A stretch of 64,000 nt of DNA from Burkholderiales bacterium. GTDB lineage: Bacteria; Pseudomonadota; Gammaproteobacteria; Burkholderiales; Burkholderiaceae_C. Position numbers and translations under genes: made by a program. The stretch is taken from the NCBI GenBank assembly GCA_021414305.1, contig JAIOOS010000012.1, positions 124,001-188,000 of the forward strand, written 5' to 3'. Shown piece after piece: positions 44,762 to 53,017 of this stretch. Below the pieces are notes generated by a model. It made no database searches. It was not told the DNA's origin and saw nothing but the letters and a program-made list of their open reading frames with translations. Position 1 is the first letter of the stretch; the number at the start of each line of letters is the position of its first letter.

Positions 44762-45856
44762 ATGACCGAGCCGTTCTTCCCATCGACGCCTGTGCCCTCG
44801 CGCTGGCGCCGCCCGGCCCTCGCCTTCACGCTCTCGCTCGCCGCCTGCCTCGGCGGCGAAAGCCTGGCCCGGGCCGGAACCGTGGCCGACATCGCCGGGC
44901 CGGCCAATGCCGTGCTCGCGCGGCTGGAGGAGAGGAAAGCCGCGCTGGCCCGCGCCGGCGCGGCGACGGTAGGCGTCGAGGTCCGCGCGGTCGAGGACGC
45001 GCGCTCGATCGCCACGCTCGGCCAGGTGCGCGAAGGGTCGGGCGTCGTCATCGGCCGCGACGGCCTGGTGCTGACGATCGGCTACCTCATCCTCGAAGCC
45101 GACCACATCGATCTCATCGACGGCAGCGGCCGGCACCTGCCGGCGCGCGTCGTCGCCTACGACCTCGCCTCGGGCTTCGGCCTGCTGCAGGCGCTCGCGC
45201 CGCTGCCGCTCGAGCCGGTGCCGCTCGGCGTCTCGGCCGCGGTCAAGGGCGACGAGCCGCTGCTCATCGCCAGCGGCGGCGACGACGGCGACCTGAGCCT
45301 GGCGCGGATGGTCTCGCGGCGCGCGTTCTCGGGCTACTGGGAGTACCACATCGACGGCGCCCTCTTCACCGCGCCGGCGCGCACCGACCACAGCGGCGCG
45401 GGCCTCTTCAATGCCGAAGGCGAGCTGGTCGGCATCGGCTCGCTGGTCGTCTCCGACGCCGCGGGCAGCGCGGCGCTGCCGGTGCGCGGCAACATGTTCG
45501 TGCCGGTCGACCTGCTCAAGCCCATCCTCGCCGAGATGCGCAGTTCGGGCACGACGCGGGCGAGCACCCGCCCCTGGCTCGGCCTCAACTGCGTCGAGTA
45601 CGGCGGCCACGTGCGGGTGATCCGCCTCACCGCCGCCAGCCCGGCCGAAGAGGCGGGGCTGCAGCCCGGCGACCTGATCACCGCCGTCGACGACACCGAA
45701 GTCGGCGACCTCGCCTCGTTCTACAAGACGCTGTGGCGCGACACGCGCGCCGAGCGCGACGTCACGCTGCAGGTCAGGCGCGGCGCCGAGTCGATGCGCC
45801 TGACGGTGCGCTCGATCGACCGGATGAAGACGCTGAGCCGGCCGCAGGGCGTCTAG
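44762..45856 (+). CDS. Degenerate HtrA/DegP-like serine protease with PDZ domain
   Basis: A 364-residue exported protein: signal peptide (~15-40), trypsin-like domain ~80-250, linker, PDZ domain ~270-355 (LGLNCVEYGGHVRVIRLTAASPAEEAGLQPGDLITAVDD). The catalytic triad seems lost. The segment expected to hold the His is LTIGYLILEADHI; the Asp site reads YDLASGFG (Gly138 at the Asp position); the Ser211 remains in DHSGAGLFN. It may be a chaperone or binding pseudoprotease rather than an active enzyme. The start at 44762 follows GAGGG and keeps the signal peptide; an upstream ATG at 44723 would add 13 residues. Follows the rhomboid gene. Confidence 0.8.
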   Translation: MTEPFFPSTPVPSRWRRPALAFTLSLAACLGGESLARAGTVADIAGPANAVLARLEERKAALARAGAATVGVEVRAVEDARSIATLGQVREGSGVVIGRDGLVLTIGYLILEADHIDLIDGSGRHLPARVVAYDLASGFGLLQALAPLPLEPVPLGVSAAVKGDEPLLIASGGDDGDLSLARMVSRRAFSGYWEYHIDGALFTAPARTDHSGAGLFNAEGELVGIGSLVVSDAAGSAALPVRGNMFVPVDLLKPILAEMRSSGTTRASTRPWLGLNCVEYGGHVRVIRLTAASPAEEAGLQPGDLITAVDDTEVGDLASFYKTLWRDTRAERDVTLQVRRGAESMRLTVRSIDRMKTLSRPQGV

Positions 45857-45861
45857 GGGAC

Positions 45862-45896
45862 CCTCACCCCGGCCCTCTCCCGCAAGCGGGAGAGGG
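45862..45896. repeat. Dispersed CCCTCACCCC-hairpin element
   Basis: CCCTCACCCCGG followed by CCCTCTCCCG (45873-45882), loop CAAG, CGGGAGAGGG (45887-45896): a perfect 10-bp stem. The sequence type is widespread as an intergenic repeat in many Burkholderiales and xanthomonads. Here it lies between the convergent stops at 45856 and 45906 and may work as a shared transcription end. Confidence 0.8.
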
Positions 45897-45905
45897 CGCA
45901 AAGGC

Positions 45906-46805
45906 CTAGTAGCCGAGCGAGCGGTCGATCGCGTTCGGCGCGCGCTCGCCGCGCTGCTGTGCGCGCAGCGCCGCGATGAACTGCGCGACGATCACTTCGG
46001 GCGAAGACTGCGCCGCGATGTGCGGCGTGATCGTGATCCCGGGTACCGCCCAGAGCGGATCATCGTCGGGCATCGGCTCGTGCCGCTGCACGTCGAGCGC
46101 CGCGCCGGCGAGATGGCCGGAGCGAACCGCGGCGATCAGGTCGGCCTCGACGACGTGCGCGCCGCGGGCGACGTTGACGACATAGCCTCCGCGCGGCATC
46201 GCGGCGAAGGCGCCGGCGTCGAGGATGCCCTCGGTCGCCTCGGTCAGCGGCAGGGCGCAGACCACGACATCGCTCTCGCCGAGCAGCGCCGCGAGCCGCT
46301 CCGGCGAGCGCCGGTTCCAGCCCCGCGCCCGCAGGCCGACGCGGCCCAGCCAGTCGACGATCTCGCCGCCCATCGCGCCGGTGCCGAGCACCAGCACACG
46401 GTGCCGTGCCATCGGCAGCGGATGGCGCAGCCAGGCGCGCTCGTGCTGCTGCACGGCGTAGCGCTCGAGCTCGCGCGCATGGCGCAGCACCATCGTCGCC
46501 ACGAACTGGGCGATGCCCGCAGCCTGCTCGGGGTCGACGATGCGGGAGACGACGACGTGCGGCGCGAGATCCTGGGCGAGCAGCTTCTCCACGCCCGCCG
46601 CCGTCGAACAGATCCAGCCGAGCCGCGGCATGCGCGCCGCGAGGCCGGGCGGCAGGCGCCAGCCGAGGGCGATGTCGACCGTGGCGAGCTCGGCGTCGCT
46701 CAGGGCCGAGCGGTACTCGAGGAGCTCGAGCTCGGGCGCGAGCGCGGAGATTGCCGCGACGTACGGCGCCGCCGGCATCGGCTGCGTCATGAGCAGCACC
46801 TTCAT
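45906..46805 (-). CDS. Glyoxylate/hydroxypyruvate reductase-like D-2-hydroxyacid dehydrogenase
   Basis: A 299-residue enzyme with intact signatures: nucleotide loop VLVLGTGAMGGEI (~135-147), catalytic Arg in NVARGAHVVE, acidic ALDVQRHEP, and catalytic His in TPHIAAQ. This is the GhrA-like branch that reduces glyoxylate, hydroxypyruvate or phenylpyruvate-type 2-ketoacids with NADPH. Start ATG 46805 overlaps the stop of the Rieske oxygenase gene by 4 bp. Last gene of the operon Bug > Rieske oxygenase > reductase, so the substrate could be a product of that oxygenase. Confidence 0.88.
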   Translation of the reverse strand: MKVLLMTQPMPAAPYVAAISALAPELELLEYRSALSDAELATVDIALGWRLPPGLAARMPRLGWICSTAAGVEKLLAQDLAPHVVVSRIVDPEQAAGIAQFVATMVLRHARELERYAVQQHERAWLRHPLPMARHRVLVLGTGAMGGEIVDWLGRVGLRARGWNRRSPERLAALLGESDVVVCALPLTEATEGILDAGAFAAMPRGGYVVNVARGAHVVEADLIAAVRSGHLAGAALDVQRHEPMPDDDPLWAVPGITITPHIAAQSSPEVIVAQFIAALRAQQRGERAPNAIDRSLGY

Positions 46806-47977
46806 GCGGCGAGGAAGTTGCCGCAGTTCGCGAATCGCTGCGTCGCCTCGGCGCCGGGGCCGCGGACGACGCCGCTCGGGTCCTCGCCGCGCGCCAGCGC
46901 CGCGAGCTGCTCGCGCAGGAAGCGGCGCAGCAAGGCCACGCCGCGGTCGCTGGTGCGCAGGTGCTCGGCCGAATGCGCGGTGATCCTGCCCTGGCTCACC
47001 TGCGCCTCGTAGTCGCCCGGAAAGTCGCGGTGCTCGGCCTCGCTCAGCTCCCACCAGAACTTGCCGTTCATCTTCGAGCGCATGCGGCCGAGGTCGCCCG
47101 GTTGCCGCACCCGGCCGGCAACGTAGATGCGAAAGTGGCCGTCGTCGATCGGCAGCACCCAGCCGATCGATTCGACCGGGCCGAAGCTGGCCAGGCGCGG
47201 GCTCGGCACCACGCGCAGGGTGGGCATCGCCGCTTCGGTGACGCGGTGCAGGCGGCGGCCGTCGTCGAGGTCGCGATAGCTGGTGGCGCGCACGCCGCGC
47301 TCGGTCGCATCCCATTGCACCTCGGGCATCTGCGCCATCGCCGGCACGAACTGGTGGCCGGAGAACACGCCATGCAGGATCGGCACGTGCAGGCTGTCGA
47401 CCACGTTCTCCCAGTGCTGCAGCCAGTTGCAGGGAATGACCGGCGGGCCGCCGCCGCCGATGCTGCTGTCGTCGGCCTCGAGCGATTCGCCCGGGGCGAG
47501 CTGCTCGAGCACGTCGATCCGCGGCAGCAGCGGCTTGCGGTCGGGTGGGCCGAGGTAGGCGAAGACGAGGCCGTAGCGCTCCTCCAGCGGATACCAGGGC
47601 TGGCGCACGTTGCCACGGAGCTTCCCGCCCTCGGGCTCGCACGGCTGGTCGAGGCAGCGGCCGTCGACCGAGAACATCCAGCCGTGGTAGCAGCAGCGGA
47701 TGCCCTCGGCCTCGACGCGGCCGTAGTGGAGCGAGGCGCCGCGATGGGCGCAGCGGGGATGGACCAGGCCGGGCCGGCCCTGGCCGTCGCGGAACAGGAT
47801 CAGGTCCTCGCCGAGCACCCGCACCGGCTTGGGCGTGGCGCCGGCATCGGCGGCGAGGCCGACCGGATGCCAGTAGCGGCGCAGCAGCTCGCCCATCGGC
47901 GCGCCGGCGCCGACCTCGGTCAGCTCCTTGTCGTGGCTGGCCAGCGCCAGGCCGTACGCCGTGCCTTCGTCGAGCAT
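46802..47977 (-). CDS. Rieske non-heme iron oxygenase, alpha subunit
   Basis: A 391-residue protein. The Rieske [2Fe-2S] ligands are C76xH78 (CAHRG) and C95xxH98 (CYHGW); the catalytic iron site is D194xxH197xxxxH202 in NVVDSLHVPILHG. This is the family of ring-hydroxylating or O-demethylating enzymes (vanillate/phthalate monooxygenase group); it needs a reductase such as the 50038 gene. The substrate is probably an aromatic acid or ether, inferred from its operon. The operon has a TctC/Bug periplasmic binding protein upstream and a 2-ketoacid reductase downstream. The start at 47977 has a good fit to the usual N-terminus (ELLRRYWHPVG at residue 30). Confidence 0.88.
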   Translation of the reverse strand: MLDEGTAYGLALASHDKELTEVGAGAPMGELLRRYWHPVGLAADAGATPKPVRVLGEDLILFRDGQGRPGLVHPRCAHRGASLHYGRVEAEGIRCCYHGWMFSVDGRCLDQPCEPEGGKLRGNVRQPWYPLEERYGLVFAYLGPPDRKPLLPRIDVLEQLAPGESLEADDSSIGGGGPPVIPCNWLQHWENVVDSLHVPILHGVFSGHQFVPAMAQMPEVQWDATERGVRATSYRDLDDGRRLHRVTEAAMPTLRVVPSPRLASFGPVESIGWVLPIDDGHFRIYVAGRVRQPGDLGRMRSKMNGKFWWELSEAEHRDFPGDYEAQVSQGRITAHSAEHLRTSDRGVALLRRFLREQLAALARGEDPSGVVRGPGAEATQRFANCGNFLAA

Positions 47978-47988
47978 GGCCTTGACGG

Positions 47989-49008
47989 CTACTCCGGCTT
48001 CGCGCCCGAGGCCTTGATGAAGTCGATCCACTTCGGCGCGTCGCGGGCGAACGACGCGGCGAACTCCTCGGGCGAGTTGCCGAGCGGCGTCTGTCCCTGC
48101 TCGATCAGCTTGGGCAGCACATCGGGCAAGCGGATCACCGCCGCGATCTCCTTCTGCAGGCGGTCGACGATGGCCTTGGGCGTGCCCGCGGGCGCGTAGG
48201 CGGCGACCCAGATCGGCAGCTCGAAGCCCTTGTAGCCCTGCTCGGCGAAGGTGGGCACGTCGGGCATGGCCGACGAGCGCCCCGGCCCGGTCATGCCGAT
48301 CGCCTTGAGCTTGCCGGACTGCACCTGCGGCTTGGCGCCGACCGGGCTGGCGAAGGTCACGTCGAGGCTGCCGCCGATCACGTCGGTGATCGCCGGCTGC
48401 TCGCCCTTGTAGGGCACGTGGGTGAGGCTCACGCCGTGGTCGCGGGCCAGGATCTCGCCGTACACGTTGGCCGAGGAGCCGATGCCCCACGAGCCGTAGG
48501 AGATCGGCCGGTTCTGCTGCTTCGCCCAGGCGATGAAGCCCTTGAGGTCGCTGTAGCCGGCGGTGCCCGGCGCGGTGAGGAGCACGCTGCCGAGCGAGAC
48601 CTGGGTGATCGGCGCGAAGTCCTTGACCGGATCGAACGGCAGCTTCCTGAACAGCACCGTGTTGTTCACGTGCGTCGACATCGTCGTGATCATGAAGGTG
48701 TAGCCGTCGGGCGCCGCCTTGGCGACGACGTCGGCGCCGACGATCGTGTTCGCGCCCGGCACCGCGTCGACGATCACCTGCTGGCCGAGGCGCTGGCCGA
48801 GCTTTTCGGCGATAACGCGGTTGAGCACGTCGATCGCGCCGCCGGGGTTGAAGGGCGAGACCAGGCGGATCGCCTTGGTCGGCCAGGCGGCGGCCGGAGC
48901 GGACGCCTGGGCCAGGGCCCCGCCGGCGAAAGGGGCGAGGATCGAGGCGGCCAGCGCCGCGGCCAAGGTCGCGCGGGTCCCTCCGGACCGGCGCACTGCG
49001 GAACCCAT
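47989..49008 (-). CDS. Bug/TctC-family periplasmic solute-binding protein 1
   Basis: A 339-residue exported protein with a signal peptide ending GGALAQA. Family motifs are present: WPTKAIRLVSPFNPGGAIDV, VNTPGANTIVGA-like VDAVPGANTIVGADVVAK, FDPVKDFAPITQVS, YGSWGIGSSANVYGEI and the end PKLIEQGQTPLGNSPEEFAA. Binding proteins of this type capture dicarboxylates or aromatic acids, in Burkholderiales mostly without a cognate transporter nearby, as here. ATG 49008 is favoured by AGGAG 6 nt upstream. First gene of the operon with the Rieske oxygenase and the 2-hydroxyacid dehydrogenase. Confidence 0.9.
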   Translation of the reverse strand: MGSAVRRSGGTRATLAAALAASILAPFAGGALAQASAPAAAWPTKAIRLVSPFNPGGAIDVLNRVIAEKLGQRLGQQVIVDAVPGANTIVGADVVAKAAPDGYTFMITTMSTHVNNTVLFRKLPFDPVKDFAPITQVSLGSVLLTAPGTAGYSDLKGFIAWAKQQNRPISYGSWGIGSSANVYGEILARDHGVSLTHVPYKGEQPAITDVIGGSLDVTFASPVGAKPQVQSGKLKAIGMTGPGRSSAMPDVPTFAEQGYKGFELPIWVAAYAPAGTPKAIVDRLQKEIAAVIRLPDVLPKLIEQGQTPLGNSPEEFAASFARDAPKWIDFIKASGAKPE

Positions 49009-49067
49009 GAGCATCTCCTGCCAATCTTGTTCGTTGTCGGCCCATTGTTCGGGCCGCGCGGCCGATC

Positions 49068-49976
49068 TCAATCGGGGGAAGCGCGCAAGCCCTCGACAAC
49101 CGTCGGATGGCGCAGGACCAGGCGCAGCTCCTCCTTGAGGCGGCGGTTGACGAGCCGGCGCGACTCGCCGAGAAAGCTCATCTGCAGCGGCGACAGCGAC
49201 GCTTCGGCCTCCGCGCGGGAGATCCGCGGCGGCCGCGCCAGGCCGTGCAGGTTGGCGACGAGGTCGAAGTAGTCGCCCATGCGCAGCTCGGTGTCGTCGC
49301 TGGCGTTGACCGCCCGCTGCGGCCGGCCGCGGCAAAGCGCGGCGGCGCAGGCCCGCGCCAGGTCGTCGGCATGGATGTGGTTGGTGTAGACGTCGTCGGC
49401 CGCTGCGAGCACCGGCGTGCCGCGCGCCAGCCGCTCGCGCGGGTCGCCGCCGGCACGATCGAGCGCATAGATGCCGGGGATGCGCAGGGCCGTCACGGCG
49501 ACGCCGGCGCTGCGGCCGAAGATGCGCAGGCGCGCCTCGGCGTCCACGCGCCGGCGGGCGCGGTCGGTCGCCGGCGCGAGCGGCCGGGTCTCCTCGACCT
49601 TCGCCCCGCGGCAGTCGCCGTAGACGCCGCTGGTCGAGCCGTAGACCACGCGCTGCAGGCGCGGCGACCGTGCCAGGGCGTGGATCAGCCGGGCGGTGCG
49701 CCGGTCGTCCAGGCCCGAGGAAGCCGGCGGCGCCAGGTGCAGAACCGCGTCGGCCAGGCCGGCGAGGCGCGCAAGAGTCTCCGGGCGGTCGAGATCGCCG
49801 GCCAGCGGCACCACGCCGGCGGCGCGCAGGGTGGCATGGCGCGTCGCGCTCGAGGTCAGGGCGAGCAGGCGCCAGCGGCCGCGCAGCAGCGCCGCGACGC
49901 GCAGCCCGACGTCGCCGCAGCCCACGATCAGGAGCACGGGCCGGCGGAAGCGGGAGGGGCGGTCGGTCGGGTTCAT
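49068..49976 (-). CDS. NAD-dependent epimerase/dehydratase-like protein (extended SDR)
   Basis: A 302-residue cytoplasmic protein. The Rossmann motif is LLIVGCGDVGLRVAALL (~16-32) with GxGxxG, followed by GVVPLAGDLDRPETLARL and YGSTSGVYGDCRGAKVEE. The active-site YxxxK of classical epimerases is not seen, as in the YeeZ-like group. ATG 49976 is used; an in-frame TTG at 49988 is the alternative. It is transcribed divergently from the reductase gene at 50038. Substrate unknown. Confidence 0.75.
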   Translation of the reverse strand: MNPTDRPSRFRRPVLLIVGCGDVGLRVAALLRGRWRLLALTSSATRHATLRAAGVVPLAGDLDRPETLARLAGLADAVLHLAPPASSGLDDRRTARLIHALARSPRLQRVVYGSTSGVYGDCRGAKVEETRPLAPATDRARRRVDAEARLRIFGRSAGVAVTALRIPGIYALDRAGGDPRERLARGTPVLAAADDVYTNHIHADDLARACAAALCRGRPQRAVNASDDTELRMGDYFDLVANLHGLARPPRISRAEAEASLSPLQMSFLGESRRLVNRRLKEELRLVLRHPTVVEGLRASPD

Positions 49977-50037
49977 CGATGCAGGCAAAATCCTCGATTC
50001 AGTCTAGGCGACGCCCGCTCCCCGCGAATTCCCTCCC

Positions 50038-51081
50038 ATGTCCTTCACCGTCACCGTCCAGCCCAGCGGGCGCAGCTTCGACGTCGAGCGCGACGAACCC
50101 ATTCTCCAGGCCGCCATCCGCCAGGGCGTGGGCCTGCCCTACGGCTGCAAGGACGGCGCCTGCGGCTCGTGCAAGTGCCGCATGCTCGAAGGCCGCGTCA
50201 TCCACGGCGCGCACCAGCAGAAGGCGCTCAGCCTCGAGGAAGAAGCCGCGGGGCTGATCCTCACCTGCCAGGCCGCGCCGCAGACCGACATCGTCCTCGA
50301 GGCGCGAACCGTGCCCGGCGCGGGCGAGTTTCCGGTGCGAAAGCTGCCGAGCCGGGTGCTCTCGATCGTGAAGCCCGCTCCCGACGTGGCGATCCTCACG
50401 CTGCAGCTTCCGGCCAACGACCCGCTGCAGTACCGGGCCGGCCAGTTCGTCGAGTTCATCCTGCGCGACGGCTCCCGGCGCAGCTATTCGATGGCCAACG
50501 CGCCGCACAACCAGGGCGAGAGGCCGCAGATCGAGCTGCACCTGCGGCATCTGCCCGGCGGCAGGTTCACCGATCACGTGTTCGGCGCGATGAAGGAGAA
50601 GGAAATCCTGCGCGTCGAAGGGCCGTTCGGCAGCTTCTTCCTGCGCGAGGATTCCGAGAAGGACATGGTGCTGCTCGCCTCGGGCACCGGCTTCGCGCCG
50701 ATCAAGGCGATCATCGAGCACATGATCGAAAAGGGCAGCCAGAGAAAGGCGGTCCTCTACTGGGGCTGCCGCTCGAAGGGCGACCTCTACATGCACGAGT
50801 GGGCCGAACAGGCGACCGCCCGGCTCGCGCACCTGCGCTACGTGCCGGTGCTGTCGGAGCCCAAGCCCGAGGACGGCTGGACCGGACGCACCGGCCTGGT
50901 CCACCAGGCGGTGATGCACGACCTGCCCAACCTGATGGAGCATCAGGTCTATGCCTGCGGCGCGCCGATCATGGTCGAATCGGCGCAGCGCGACTTCGTC
51001 GCCCGCTGCGGCTTGCCCGACGACGAGTTCTACGCCGATTCGTTCACCTCCGAAGCCGACAAGCACGGCCCGCTCGCATGA
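50038..51081 (+). CDS. Ferredoxin-flavodoxin reductase-type electron transfer protein
   Basis: A 347-residue protein with a plant-type 2Fe-2S domain first (Cys37, 42, 45 and 77 in YGCKDGACGSCKCRM and ILTCQAAP), then an FAD/NAD(P) module: RRSYSMANAP, GRFTDHVFGAMK, LLASGTGFAPIKAIIEHM, and MVLLASGTG-type NAD pocket. This is the class of CDP-6-deoxy-glucoseen reductase (AscD) or of oxygenase reductases. It is next to a Bug gene and close to the Rieske oxygenase, for which it is a plausible electron donor. The stop overlaps the next start by 4 bp. Confidence 0.88.
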   Translation: MSFTVTVQPSGRSFDVERDEPILQAAIRQGVGLPYGCKDGACGSCKCRMLEGRVIHGAHQQKALSLEEEAAGLILTCQAAPQTDIVLEARTVPGAGEFPVRKLPSRVLSIVKPAPDVAILTLQLPANDPLQYRAGQFVEFILRDGSRRSYSMANAPHNQGERPQIELHLRHLPGGRFTDHVFGAMKEKEILRVEGPFGSFFLREDSEKDMVLLASGTGFAPIKAIIEHMIEKGSQRKAVLYWGCRSKGDLYMHEWAEQATARLAHLRYVPVLSEPKPEDGWTGRTGLVHQAVMHDLPNLMEHQVYACGAPIMVESAQRDFVARCGLPDDEFYADSFTSEADKHGPLA

Positions 51082-52082
51082 ACCCCAGGATGAAACGCCG
51101 CCACGCCCTCGCCATGCTGGCCGCCGGCGCCGCCGCCTGCGCCCTGCCCTTCGCGGCGCGGGCGCAGGCCGCGCGGACGCTGCGCTTCATCGTGCCTTAC
51201 CCGCCGGGCGGTCCGCTCGACATCGTCGCCCGCTCGCTGGCCGAGCGGGTGAAGGAGAGCCTGGGCGTGGTGATCGTCGAGAACCGGCCGGGAGCCGGCG
51301 GCAACCTCGGCGCCGACGCCGTTGCCAAGGCGCCGCCCGACGGCAACACGATCGTCATGGGCGCGGTGGCCACGCACGCGATCAACCCCTGGCTGTATGC
51401 GAAGCTGCCCTACGACCCGATCAAGGACTTCACGCCCATCACCGGCGTGGCCCGGGTGCCCAACGTGCTGGTGATGAGCCCGGAGGCCGCGAGCCGGCTG
51501 GGCATCGCCGGCGTCGCCGACCTGGTGGCCTACGCCAAGAGAAACCCCGGCAAGCTCAACTACGGCTCGGGCGGCAACGGCAGCGCCGGCCACCTTGCCG
51601 GCGAGATGTTCAAGGCGCAGGCCGGCGTGTTCATGGTCCACATTCCCTACGCCGGCGGCAGTCCGGCGCAGCTCGCGCTGCTCGGCGGCCAGGTCGACCT
51701 GAACTTCGACAATCTCGCCGCCGCTTCGGCCAACATCAAGGCCGGCAAGCTGAAGGCGCTGGCCGTCACCACCGCCGCGCGCTCGAGCGCGATGCCCGAC
51801 GTGCCGACCATCGCCGAGGCGGGCAAGGCGCTCGGCCTGGCCAGCTTCGACATCGACACCTGGTTCGGCATCTTCGCCCCGGCGAACCTGCCGGCCGAGG
51901 CGACCGCCCGGCTGAACAAGGCGTTCGTCGAGGCGATCGGATCGGTCGAGCTGAAGGCGCGCTTGGCGAGCCTGTTCGCCGAGTCGATGGCGAGCTCGCC
52001 GGACCGCTTCGCCGCTTTCGTGAAGAGCGAGCTGGGCAAATACGAGAAGGTCGTCAAGGCCTCCGGTGCGCGGATCGAATAG
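51078..52082 (+). CDS. Bug/TctC-family periplasmic solute-binding protein 2
   Basis: A 334-residue exported protein with a Tat-like N-terminus (NPRMKRRHALAMLAAGAAACALPFAARAQA). Motifs: VPYPPGGPLDIVARSLAERV, VENRPGAGGNLGADAVAK, LPYDPIKDFTPITGVA, LNYGSGGNGSAGHLAGEMFK, and the end SSPDRFAAFVKSELGKYEKVVK. Two start Met (51078, 51090) are possible; the first overlaps the reductase stop. No transporter is adjacent. It is the second such protein within 3 kb, related to but clearly distinct from the first. Confidence 0.92.
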   Translation: MNPRMKRRHALAMLAAGAAACALPFAARAQAARTLRFIVPYPPGGPLDIVARSLAERVKESLGVVIVENRPGAGGNLGADAVAKAPPDGNTIVMGAVATHAINPWLYAKLPYDPIKDFTPITGVARVPNVLVMSPEAASRLGIAGVADLVAYAKRNPGKLNYGSGGNGSAGHLAGEMFKAQAGVFMVHIPYAGGSPAQLALLGGQVDLNFDNLAAASANIKAGKLKALAVTTAARSSAMPDVPTIAEAGKALGLASFDIDTWFGIFAPANLPAEATARLNKAFVEAIGSVELKARLASLFAESMASSPDRFAAFVKSELGKYEKVVKASGARIE

Positions 52083-52095
52083 GACAATCTCACTC

Positions 52096-52368
52096 ATGGC
52101 TTTCGTTCAAACCGACCTGCAGCGCGAAGTCGCGGCCCTTCTGGTCGAGGCGCTCAACCTCGACCTCGCCGCGGAAGCGATCGACCCCGAGGCGCCGCTC
52201 TACGGCGAAGGCCTGGGCCTCGACTCGATCGACATCCTCGAGGTCGCGCTCGTCGTTTCCCAGCGCTACGGCTTCCAGCTCCGCTCCGACGACGAAGACA
52301 ACGTGCGCATCTTCCGCTCGCTGGCGAGTCTGTCCGAGCACGTCGCCGCCAATCGTCAACCCGCCTAG
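52096..52368 (+). CDS. Acyl carrier protein (aryl-polyene type cluster)
   Basis: A 90-residue carrier: ...LYGEGLGLDSIDILEVALVVSQ with the phosphopantetheine site Ser44 in GLDSID. The gene begins the run of tightly packed genes to 61.5 kb. Such ACPs carry the growing polyene chain in aryl-polyene biosynthesis. It corresponds to ApeE/ApeF-like ACPs by context. ATG at 52096; the frame upstream of it runs into the Bug gene. Confidence 0.9.
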   Translation: MAFVQTDLQREVAALLVEALNLDLAAEAIDPEAPLYGEGLGLDSIDILEVALVVSQRYGFQLRSDDEDNVRIFRSLASLSEHVAANRQPA

Positions 52369-52375
52369 GGGCCGC

Positions 52376-53017
52376 ATGCGCGCCCGCACCGTGCTGGTCG
52401 GGTTGGTCGGCGCGGCCTACGTCGCCGGCTGCCATTGGCTGATGACCAGCGCGCCCGACTCGCGCTGGAACGCGGTCGTCGTGATCGGGCCGATGCTCGG
52501 CCTCGTCGCCTTCGTCGCCGCGAGGCGCGGTCCGCGGCTGGTCGCCGGCATCGCCGGGCTCGGCCTGGTCGCGCTTCTGTTCCAGGCCTGGCGCGGCGGC
52601 GGCCTGGCGCCCGCGACGCTCTACCTGGCGCAGCACGTCGCCATCCATGCCGCCCTGGCGGTCATGTTCGCGCTCACCCTGAGGCCCGGCCAGGAACCGC
52701 TGGTGACGGCGCTGGCGCGCCGCGTCCACGACGGCCTCTCGCCGGGCATGGCGAGCTACTCGCGCAAGGTCACCGTCGCCTGGATCGTCTACTTCGTGCT
52801 GATGGCGGCGACCTCGGTCGCGCTGTTCGCGTTCGCGCCGTTCGACGCCTGGGCGGTGTTCGCCAACCTGGCGACGCCGCTGGCGATGGTGCTGATGTTC
52901 GTCGGCGAGTACCTGCTGCGCTATCGCCTGCATCCCGAGTTCGAGCGGGCGACGCTGGCCGATGCGATGAACGCCTACTCGCGGCGCCACGCCGCCCCAC
53001 TCGACCGCGCGCCATGA
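52376..53017 (+). CDS. Polytopic membrane protein (COG4648-like) of aryl-polyene cluster
   Basis: A 213-residue protein with five to six TM helices (TVLVGLVGAAYVAGCHWLM, VVIGPMLGLVAFVAAR, VAWIVYFVLMAATSVALF, LATPLAMVLMFVGEYLLR). Its place just after ACP and before the AMP-ligase is where aryl-polyene clusters keep the COG4648 membrane protein (ApeG position). The exact role is unknown. It begins 7 bp after the ACP stop and overlaps the next gene by 4 bp. Confidence 0.8.
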   Translation: MRARTVLVGLVGAAYVAGCHWLMTSAPDSRWNAVVVIGPMLGLVAFVAARRGPRLVAGIAGLGLVALLFQAWRGGGLAPATLYLAQHVAIHAALAVMFALTLRPGQEPLVTALARRVHDGLSPGMASYSRKVTVAWIVYFVLMAATSVALFAFAPFDAWAVFANLATPLAMVLMFVGEYLLRYRLHPEFERATLADAMNAYSRRHAAPLDRAP

